Shown here: positions 49,592 to 61,500 of the stretch, in pieces
How positions within the stretch are numbered: the stretch's first letter is position 1
How the letters are laid out: every line of letters starts with the position of its first letter
Origin: Ciona savignyi
Lineage: Eukaryota; Chordata; Ascidiacea; Phlebobranchia; Cionidae
Reading direction: 5' to 3'
Assembly (NCBI GenBank): GCA_000149265.1
Contig: CH003061.1
Span: 267,012 to 331,011 of the forward strand
Length of the DNA: 64,000 nt
The notes under the pieces: model-generated
What the model was told of the DNA's origin: nothing
What the model saw: the letters and a program-made list of their open reading frames with translations, nothing else
Database searches by the model: none
Translations under genes and position numbers: made by a program

Positions 49592-52500
49592 CTACATAGC
49601 AAGTTATAATGCATGAAATATTTAAATAATCTGGGTTTTGTGTTGCTTTTAATAAATTGTTGGTTTGTAAATATGATTTCAACATTGCATAGCATCATTT
49701 ATATCGTGATGGATGGATACTATTTATCCTGTGATTGCGAAATCATTTTTAACAAGAGCCATAAAATTGACTAATGCCCACAGTTGAATTGTCAGAGGTA
49801 TTGAAGTGGTCACTACATAGGGGATAGGAATGTTCATGTTTATCCTTGTGAATGGAAAAAAAACGAGAGGGTTAACACATAGGCCATCACTAAACACCTT
49901 GCGCCCACCATCGGGTTATCAGAGCTATTGCAATGTGTTGTGTATGATTCACACGTTCCTTTAGTTTTAGCACAACCCATAAAGTGCCTTGCCCAAGGAT
50001 ACACCCGACTAACTAGCGACCACTTTCCAACCTGCAACCCTTTGGCTTAAAGGGGAACCACTTAACCACCAAACTAAAAGGTGAGACAACACAGTGTTTT
50101 TTATTGAATTTGTCACAACATAGTATATTATTTTAAGTGAACTTCCTGTTACTTGATCAAGATAACTTATATTTACTGACACAATCATACAGAAAGTAAA
50201 GCGAATGTGCATAACAATCTAATATCAAACAAACTAACCTGTGCTTGAAACTCGTTTTATGATGCCAGAATTCAAACCTTTCTTGAATACCCCAGTTTGT
50301 TTGTTCACAATATGCACACCATCCATGGTTTGTACTTTACACTCCTGTGTTCAGTAATAGGTTTGTTTACAAAGGGTGAAGAGCTTGAAATCCTCTTAAG
50401 CATAGCGCATGGAACAGTCCAAGGCCAGAGGAAAAATATCCCAAAAAATATAGTATTATCTCATTGTCCGGCGAGTTAGCCTGGCGGTTTAGTGCGTCGC
50501 CTTTAAATTAAAAGGTTGCAGGTGCGAAACTGGCCCTAGCCAGTCAGCTGTGTCCTTGGTCAACGTTCTTTACGGAAATTGTGTGAACCCAGCGGATTAA
50601 TGGGTTCTACCAAAGTGAAGGAACGTGTCTATCATATACAACACACTGCAATAGCTCCGGTAACCCGACGATGGGCGCGTGGTGATCTGACGATTGACCG
50701 TGTGTTAACCCCCTTGGTTTTCCCATTCACGGGGATAAACATAAATATCCTATCCTTCTAACTCACTATAATAGCTATCTTACTGTGGCAGTAAGTGGAA
50801 TGTAATCTTACCATCATCACTGTTAAAGCCACCTGCGTTTTTCTAGTTCCATTGATACAGATGGGAATCTCACCCAACCTATTGCTATATTGTGGGTAAT
50901 TAATCAAAAATGTAGAATTTAATCCAAAAACTCAATTTAATCGATATTATTTCAGCTTTGTTTTGCTCTGAATAATACTGCATGATAAATTTTAATTCTT
51001 GTGCTTGATTTAATGTTTAAGACTGAGTTGGAAAATGAGTTCACAAGTAACCAGAAATGAGGGGCAAGGTCAGTGGAGCGGAATGCAGGGATGAAGAGTA
51101 TTTTTCAGACGCGTACATACACCTTTGGAATATAAAATTTGTTTTAACACTTATTGCACGCGAGTAACGAAAGTCGAATGGTTTACGGACGATTTAATTA
51201 TTTTATAACTCGGTCCTATGGCTGTAAACTGGACAGTTATAACCTAACCGGAAGCTAAATAATTTAATACGATGGAGTGGGCTATATACATATAACAAGC
51301 TCAATATAGAGACGTACAACAACCACTGGCAACTATAACATCATCTTATATTGTAAATAGGCCTCTAAAGAAACTCCATAACACAAGAGCACATGTACGT
51401 AGTGACTTTCTCCTCACCAAAAATGCATCTATCGTGGGAGGACGTCTTAATTTTTTAAATCGAGGGCTCGGAAAACAACTTGCATCGATGCATTTCTTTT
51501 GTGGCAATGGAAGATACATGTTTATTTTAGCTGGAATTTTATTTATTAAGAATTTCCTCTTATTCTTGAATTTCCTTTTACCCCAACTCAACTTGAAACT
51601 GCTTCGGTTTAGCATACTGCTTGCATTTTCCACACCCAGAGCATTACGGTTTACTTTCATCATTTGCAATAATGCCATGCTGTTTCTTATTACCCCCCCT
51701 GCACACGTTTGGCGACCTGTACAACCATTATTTGGGATATTATAAAGGCACAAATCCTGGTTTGTTTCACCTTTTTCTTGTATACGATGTAACGCTGTGT
51801 GTCGCTTGCAGTTTGAATACAAGACTGTCGTCTGTCTATATTAATGGGAATTTTCGGATGCTGTTTATAGTCTATCCACCGGAAAAGCTAAGCCTTGCTA
51901 GTCCACCTGATAGTCATTAACGACCAGTGCTCACAGACAAAATAGTATGACCCACGTGCAATCAACGCGACGAACGCAAGGGCTCCAAGGTTTTAAAAAA
52001 AAACTTTTACTAATTATCCCAAATCGGTACTAGCTCGAGATTTTTTATTGTTAAGGGACTAGCTTAAAATGTCCAAGAGACGCATTTTAGCGCAATTTAT
52101 TGTTAAAAAATTATTTCGCGCTGACAAAATTGATTTTTTCCCAACCCTCGTATCCCCTGGCTTTTCATACGTTCGACGCCTGGACAAGGTAGTTACATAA
52201 TTACCTTTTTATAACTTATTGTCCTAAACATATGAATGAACAATAACTCCTATTGTTAATCATCTCTTACATGAGTTTTTTCACTTTCAATCAGATAGGA
52301 TGCCATGCAAGCATAGTCTTGAAAACTTCCAAAGCGGTTTTCGTACTGCCATTGGATTGTTTCATAGACCACTTTTGCAGCTTTTAGTGTGGTCAGGTAT
52401 TTCTCGACTTCTGTTTTGATTTCTTGCTGTTGAATTTTTAATCCTTCAACCACCACCTGGCCTCTTTAATTGAAGTGTAAATTACTACTGGCTTGGTCTT

Positions 52501-55500
52501 GTAAAACACACACCTCGATTAACAAGAAAATTCTTGGAAGTATATAAACTTAAAAAACTAAAGATATTGGAACGAATGTGCTTACATCTGCAATTTTGTT
52601 TAAGATTTTAGTACTCAGTAAGAAAAAAGTTTGTAAGATGTATAATTGTAAAATTACCAAATGCCCACAGGCGAGAAAAAGGATATTTTAGTATATACAA
52701 AATGGATCCCCAATTAGGATCCGATATTCATGTTTATCCCCGTGAATAAGAAAACCAAGGAAGTTAACACATGGGCAATCGTCAGATCACCTCGCGCCTA
52801 CCGTCGAGTTACCGGAGCTATTGCAGTGTGTTGTATATGATAGATACATTAAATTCTTAAATTTGGTAAAACCCATTAATCCGCTGGGTTCAGGCAATGT
52901 CCGTAAAGTGCCTTGCCCACGGACACAACCGTCCAGCTTGCGATTACTTTCTTACAACCATTTGGTATATAGACCAACACAATATCCCTAAGCAAATTAA
53001 CGATAAAGAGTTAATTTAAGAAGTAAACTCTTACTTTTCACCTTGGGATATAAATATATTAGTGATGTAGATTTTCTCATTTTACATTATGATATCTTCC
53101 ACAAGCTTTTTTTAATTTGTAATTAACCATAAAAACAATTTTCATACTCGTTAAATTTGACGTCAATTTTCACTTCAGGAGTGTTGCTGGCTATGTCCAA
53201 TATTTCCTTTTTTTCCAGATGAGACAGTTGGTTTTTAGGACCAATCAAAGCTGTGGGAATTGCTTCTTCCACCAATTTGTCCATTGTGTTTTCAGCCTTT
53301 GTTTATACAAATGCAATAATATCAATTGCTATAGATAAGGTAAAGCTAAAAATTATGCTACTCATTGTAAATAAACAATGACGGTGGTTAAAACACTGAT
53401 AATCATCCGATCACCTCATGTCCACCATTGGTTTCGGCAACAAAGGTCTGTGGTATTATATATAAGTTATTGAATTAATTTATAAGTTTACTAGATGAAG
53501 GTAACAATTGTACTTTAACTATCACAATGGCACAGAAAGTGATGGGTGATTATTGAATCCACCCAATCTCCTTTCATTCTCTCATTGTTTATTAGACTAC
53601 CTGATGAATAGATGTTCAACCAATTAGTCTGGTGGTTTAGTGCGACACCTTTCAATCAAAGGTTGGAGGTTTGAAACTGGTCACTAGCTAGTCGGTTGTA
53701 GCTGCTACAAATATTTAAAATATTCGTGTTTAAAAAAGATACCTCCAGGAGGTTAGGTGTTTCCCCAATAAACTCTACTTTCACACTTTGCTCAACAACA
53801 GGTGCGTCTGCTTGTGCTCCAGCTTCTGGAAATGTTTGTAAAATTTTTTGGAAAACTTCTTGTTAAAGTCAAATTACTTAAATCAGTGTGGTCCAAAAAA
53901 TTATCATAAAAACAAGAGCCTTGACACTAGGTGTCATCACCGAACTCCTCAGACTATTTCACTGCATGAGCATTGCAACATTAGCCTGCAGCCCTACACA
54001 CACTGTGAACTAATAATTCATTGGACAGAAGATATCATTCAATAAACATTTGTCTGGCGTAAAAATGAATTTTTTCAGTTATTTTTCTTCACATGAAAAA
54101 GAATTTTAAGCTTGGTTTACACGAGTCTTGCAACTATTAAAAGATGCTTTACTTGTTATAAATAAAATTACTTACTGTAACGAAATATAAATTAAATCAA
54201 TACTGTGAAAGCTCTTGGGTCACAAAAATATTATATGATGGCCGAATGTGGCCCGTGGGGCTGCAGTTGGTACCATGCTGATTTAAATAAACATTCACAT
54301 TGAAGAATTTATACACGGTAATCATTGGATAATGTGTTACAGAAATCCATATTATGCGATTTAAACAGTTAAATTCTATGGGATTTATAAACAGTTAACT
54401 TGGATAACTTGTAAGAGAAATCCATATTTAAGAATTCATCAACGTTTATCATTGGATAACTCAGAATTGGATAGAATAGAATAGGATATTCATGTTTATC
54501 CCCATGAATGGGAAGACCAAGGGGGTTAATACACGGGCAATCTTCAGATAACCTCGCACCCAGCGTCGGTTTACCAGAGCTATTGCATTGTGTTGTATAT
54601 GATAGACAGGTTTCTTCAATTTGGTCGAACCCATTAATCCGCTGGGTTCAGGCAATGTCCATAAAGTGCCTTGGACACAACCGACCAAATAGCGACCGGT
54701 TTTGCACCTGCAACATTTCGAGTGAAAGGCGACGCACTTAACCTCTACACCAACTGGCCGGTAATGCTCAGGTTTTATGACTAGGCTGATAAAATGACTG
54801 TTTATATCACCATGAATAAAATGAGATTCACTGTACACAGTCATGGTAATATATTGTAAGCTATTGAGTATTTTCAATAGTCCGTTATATTACAATTTTG
54901 TCAGTTCAAACATTATATTTCAGGTTTTTATGTCGAACTTGACCAATAACACAGCTAGACCACGAGTTTCACAGTAAAGTTCACACACATCACTCTTACA
55001 AACTTTAAAAAATGCCAACCTAAAATGGAGTGAAGGATTCCCTGAGTCATGGTCGCATCATCCTGACTAAGGAAAACTAGGTCAATCCTCTTCAGATTTG
55101 TAGCATTGTTGCCGACATATATTCGAATTGCTTCGATAATTTGGGTGACAACTGTAAAACAATCCAAGCCGCGTCTACCTAAGATGTCAGTGAAAAGAGA
55201 TGATTGTTAAAAGATATATTCTTAGGAGTGATGTAACATATTAGGACAGGATAGAATATTTATGTTTATCCCTATGAATGGGAAAACCAAGGGGGTTAAC
55301 ACCGAGGCAATCGTCAGATCACATCGCGCCCACGGGTTACCGGAGATGTTGCAGTGTTGTATATGATAGGGACACAACCGACTAGATAGTGACCAGTTTC
55401 GTACCTATAACCTTTTAATTGAAAGGCGACATACTTAACCGTTAAGACCTGCCGAACATTACTATGTGATGTTGGTTAATTTGGTTATATCTTTGTCGTT

Positions 55501-58500
55501 GAGTAACACACTTCTTGCTCACAGTTGCTGGCTGAAGGTATTTTAACGTGTGTGTGAAATGTAAGGGAAATTAAAGTTAAGCACGAGGACTTTATTTCAG
55601 ATAAACCTTCAAAATAACACCAAGACTACAAACCTCCACCAAGACTGGGGAATGCAACAGATGTCATCCCCAATTCATCAACAACTTTTAATATGCGCAG
55701 CACATCAGTGTTCAAATGTTTTTCATGAACTAATAAATGAGCGATGTATTTGCAAGGGAGGTTTCCACCGCTTGTCACTCTAAAGTTTTCCATTTGCCTC
55801 ACTGGGTTGTTGAGGCATTCATCATAGATAGCTTGCCCTCCAACATTTATTATCGCCTTTGATAGCTCACCTGAAATATACAAATGTTGCTAATCTGATT
55901 GACCTATTTGAAAAACCCAGGATCCCTGGTTTTAACCCTATCATGGATTAGAACATAAGATCCTCAGTTCTTTATCCCTAGCCTAGTTTTACACTCAAGA
56001 TATCCAGTTCTTTAACCCCAGCCTAAAATCGAACCCAGGATATGTTCTTGTATTAGTTGGATAATTACAAACCATGTTTTAATTGATAATTAGCTGGTGC
56101 ACTGTTCACAATCATGTCACAATGATGCCTTGTGATGTCACCACATGTAGCAGCCATTGCTACTTTACCAATCCTGCAGGCTGAATGTGTCTGTAAGTTT
56201 GAGATTAAAAATAATAAGACTATTACAATGTATCTTACATTGACAAAAAAACAAATTTGCAGCAAAATTAAAAGGAGGGAAAGAGGAAAACTACACATTA
56301 TTTGTATGGAAATTTACCTTAACCCTTAAACTAGCTAGGCTACTCTTTGTTTTCGGAGGCAGGTAAATGCAGGGTTTTATAAGAATTGGCCACATTAGGG
56401 TTATTAGTGTGTGGTTTATGCTATAGATATCGATATATTTAGTCCATCACCCAGGCGTACAAGTGACTTGTAAAAGGCTGGTTTCAATCCTAAAACCTTT
56501 ACCTGATAATTTTCATAGACATCAGTTCCCAGAAAGACAATGTGATTCAAACAGAATTAAAAAACAAATTATTTATGAATTTCCCGAAAGAAGGAAAAAA
56601 ATATACTGTCGTAGTTGCACAATAAGCAATACTCACTTGCATACTTGATGGAACAATGTTTGTTTTTTCCCAAGACATTCCAAATTGGTGATTTTTCATA
56701 ACTGTTTTCAGAAGAGACTGTGTTTGGTCGTCATCAAAATATGCAACAACCTTATGCTTTTTGTAAGTTTTTTGTTTTGTTTTTATATTTTTTGGAAGAA
56801 GTTGCAACTTTTGGATTGCTGTGAATAAGAGAAAATGAGAAATAAATAAAAAAAACATGACTACATATTATTTTATTGGATAAAATCTATATATCTCATG
56901 TATCTTATTAAAAATTAACTCTGTTTCTTTAAAAAAAATTATTAGAAAGTAAGATGCCTAATAAGAGTTTGTATATAATTTCTAGTTATAATTTCATTTG
57001 TGGACAAACCTTTATCTACGTCACTCTTCTGTCCACTCAAATCAAGCCTTGTATTTGTAACAGTGATCTGTACATCCTCTTTTGCTGGATCTTGCCAAGC
57101 GTGAAGCACAAATTGACCAAATGATTTGGAGGCAGGAAAGTGGGATGTTTTCTGCATCCATTCTCTAACCATCTGCAGCATCTTATCTTTGGTATTTGTC
57201 ACAAGATCCATTTTTCCAGTTATGACAACTTTGCCCTTGGATAATAATAATTTATATTTTTATTTTAAGAAGTTTTCATTTTATAAAAAAGGTAGTGAGT
57301 GCATTAGATTGGCAGCTAAAAGGTAGTGGTTTCACATCAATTTGCTTGTTAGTTGTGTCTTTGAGTGTAATTACTACCCTTATTTCTATTCCAGTGGTAA
57401 ACATGTGTAAACTACTATACAGCCATAGGTAAGTTGCTGCAGCTATTAAATCAAGGCTATGCCAATAAGTTGCCTTTAAAAAAGGTTCTATAAGTTTAAA
57501 CTTGTATACCATCACCTTTTGAAATTCCACTCTTATGAGCTTTCCATTGCGGTTGAGTTTTGTTTGTTTTTTTAGAAAATCTTCATTTTTTAGTTTTTCC
57601 AGCTCGTTATTATTCACACGCTCAGTGCGACTCACAAACTTCTGCTTAATAAAATCGCAATACTGGGATAGGATGTCATGTGACTTTGCGATGATGTATA
57701 GGTTGCGTTCATTGAGGGACAATGAGGCTGGGATAGAAAATCAAATATTTTGCCATATTCAAGGAAATATAGAATGTTGAAATGTACTTTGCTGAAATAT
57801 GTTACACAATTTTTTATCTAAAAATATTTAATCACACATATTTTCTATGTGTAGGGAGCCGTTGCAGGTCGCTGCCTATTTCGCTAGATTGTTCCTTATA
57901 GGCACCCAGGTAAGCCGGTTACAACACCTGATGCGATCTGCGATTCCCTTCGCGCTATCTCGACTCTCGGAGGTGTGCTAATTAATTGAGGTTTTCTGTG
58001 TAAACGACTCCTTGACTTCTGTGGTTCATCGATCAACTCCTCAGTAGTTTTATAACATCAATTGTATTAAGCAATTGAGGCGATTAACTTGGTACCAGTT
58101 ACAAGTAAAATCGTTAGATGTTTCAACGACATAGATTCCAGATAAACTCTCAGTAATCGTCACATACAAGATCTTTCTTAATGCGTCCAGCCCTCTAAGC
58201 CAAAGTAAATTCAACTTATATAAACAAGATTATTCGACAGCTAATTAAACCTCACAATAATATTTCAATGATGACGGAATGTCAGCGCAAATGCCGGCTG
58301 TGCGTAAATCTTATGTAACACATGTGGTCGCTACATACGTCTTTACCAAATTTTAGTATAATCAGAAAACTGTGTGGTAACAAAAAATATGCATCATATT
58401 TCTTACTGATTTTTTTACAAAGTGAATGAAAACTACCTTGATTCTATTATCAATCAAACACTAAAGTTGTTAAACAAACAACTCAAATCAATATCTTTGG

Positions 58501-61500
58501 CATAATGAGCAAAAGAACAAATACCCAACCTTTTAAACCTGAACGTTCCAGTGTTCTTAACAAAGTTTGTTCGAGTTCTGAATCCTGTTGAAGCAAAACA
58601 TCAACCAGAAACGAAAGAACATTAGTGGGTAAGTTTGCTCTTTCTTCCACAAGTTTCTGTGAGAAGAAAAAATCCTCAATTAGTTAACTAATCGGAAAGA
58701 AAAAATCACCTATTACTATTATTGGACTAATTAGTAAGTTAAGATGTAATCATAAGGTTGTTGAATGAAAAATAGCCCGTACCTACTCGATTGTGTCCTT
58801 CAAAAACATTTTTACAAACATATATTTTTTATTTAAGCAAAAATACAATAAAATTGTTACCAAATTATTTTAAATGGGACATTATAAAGAAAGGTCCGAT
58901 GAGAATTTTGCAGAAAAGCGTGATTAATAGTCGGGCTGAAAAATGAGTGTAGCAGTTGTTACCGGTGAATGAAGGATGAAAGCGGTAGTTTTACGAAAAA
59001 GTAATGACAGAGACGGCAGAAGGCATAACAACAGGCATCTAAAACTGAATCTTGGAGATTTTCATGAACAGGCTTACCTTAGACATTTACAGAGGGACAG
59101 TGATATACCAATACCAGAATTATCTCAACATTTACCAACAAAATGTCATCTAAAAATAATAATTTAACTCATAGTGGCAATATCCTGTTGGGTTTTGAAC
59201 AGAAAACATATGCCACTCACTTTGATTATAATGCATTTTTAAATAGGTTGCTAAAATGAATGAAAACAGTTGCATTAAAGAAATTTGAGTCATAAAAACC
59301 ACAACCTTAAAAATTGATAAACACTACAAAGGTTAATTAAATTTATTTGTCAGATTTCTGCAAGATGTGTAAGCGAAAAGGATAGCACAATGTGGACACT
59401 TTTAGCGCTGACTGAACGAGAGCCATTTAAAAAAAAAGATTAGCTTGTGCATGGGACCAGAAAAGTAGGTTGAAAAAAAGAAACAAAGCAAAAATGGAAA
59501 TTTACCAGTATCTGTAAATCTATTATTTTATCTTTTTATCTGTGCTATATAGTTATGGTTTTAAATAAAATAATTAGAATGTAAGCTACCTGTGTGGCCT
59601 CCTGCACACGCGCAACCCCGCTCTCTATCAAGGTATTAGACCCCACAAACTCAAGGACACACTGTGTATCTTTACGTCGAACCTCAAGGTTCTCCATCAA
59701 TTCTTCCACATCTTTGTCCAGTTTACATGCGACAATGGCTCTGTAGTGAAGGGTTAGGATGAATCTATTATGCTTAACCAAGACCATCAGCTTGACCATA
59801 ATAAATTATGAAACCAGTCCACAATCAGTTATGCCACTGGGCAAGGCACTTAATAAATAATGGCGTCGAGATTAAAGGGACCAAAGAAAATTTAAAGCAG
59901 CATCTTAGTGTTGACATGTGGTACAATCAGTTTATCTGTGTTTAGTGCCATTAGTTTTCCTGCCGTGACAGGTTAAGTAAATAAAATACCTGTAGATGAA
60001 TGGTGGATATGCTTCAAAACGGGTTTTGCGGACAATGCATTGTCTTATTTCTTTCTCTTTTTTTTCTACCTCGGTTTTTACTCCTGATAATGTGATTTCT
60101 ATGTCAGTGTTTATCTCACGTTGTTGAACAAAAACAGTTTTTGATCTTTCCAAGATAGAAGGAAATTGCTCCTTTAAGTTTTCCACTTCTTTGTTAACAT
60201 ACCTGAGGATATTGGGATATCAAATCTCTGTCCGAATATTATTTCGATAAATCTAAATCTGCTAAACATGTAGGGTGGCCCATGCAATCCCAATCATTTG
60301 GTTGCAACTACTGGAAATAATTAATTACAGTACCAACACCTCTAGGAACCTGACATTGGGCATGGAATAGTCGACAAATATATATTATATATTTAATCTA
60401 GTACGGCCGGTTAGCCTGGCCGTTAAGTATTGCCTTTTAATCGAAAGGTTGCAGGTGCGAAACTGGTCGTTAGCTAGTCGGTTGTGTTCTTGGGCAAGGC
60501 ACTTTACGGACATTGCCTGGACCCAGCGGATTAATGGGTTCTACTAACTTAAAGGAACGTGTGAATCATACACAACACACTGCAATAGTTCCGGTAACCT
60601 GACGGTGTGCGCGAAGTGATCTGCTGATTGCCCGTGCGTTAACCCCCTTGGTTTTCCTATTCACGGGGATAAAACATGAATATCCTATCCTATCCTATCC
60701 TAATATATAATCGTTTGGTTTTTCCAAGTACCCCTATACATCAGTTAAATATTGACTTACTTTAACTTTTTTGATGAAAACTGCTCAAAAAAATCATCTA
60801 AAGTTTCCTTTGCTTCATCTTTCGCATTCTAGATGTTATAGAATATGCTTGTTATCTAACCATTTTTATATTGGTGAATAGGAAAATAAACTTTTAAGAC
60901 AGTTATCATCGGATAATATTTGATTGATATGCTCCTATGTTTAAAAATTTATTATTGTTATCGTCCGGTAGCTCTTGACTACTGTTAAGTTAGGGCAGTG
61001 TTTTGCATACATATGAAGTCATTGAGTTTAAACTATTTAACCCACGAGACTAAAGCAATATTATCAACATGGCTTTTTTTAAGGAAACACCCAACTAGTA
61101 ATAAGTTGGTTTCCATCATGAACCTTCTAACTGTTGTAATACCAGTTCACAGGCACATCTAGGCATCAGGATAAAAAAACCTTTTCAAGTAGCGTGACAT
61201 CGATTGAAATCTTAGTATCGACAATCTCCACTTCCACATCAAATCTATTGTTACTCAGGTCCTTAAGTTCAGTTTTATAAACTTGGCTGTATCCAACAAA
61301 TCTTAAGACTTGTTTGTCATTTACTTGGTACTGAAAACAAGTTTCAGAATCCAATTTTCTTGGACTTTTTGGAACAGCAGGCCCAGTTTGACTGTAAATG
61401 ATAAGTTTAACTGTAAGTTATAAGTTTAATTATTAATAATAAATTTTACAGTTAAGTTTGAGTGTAGACCACCACTATTTTTAAAAGACATTTTGAGTGT

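Noticed and set aside
54461-54877. 138-codon open frame
   Set aside because: It lies mostly within a reverse SINE copy and reads repeat sequence.
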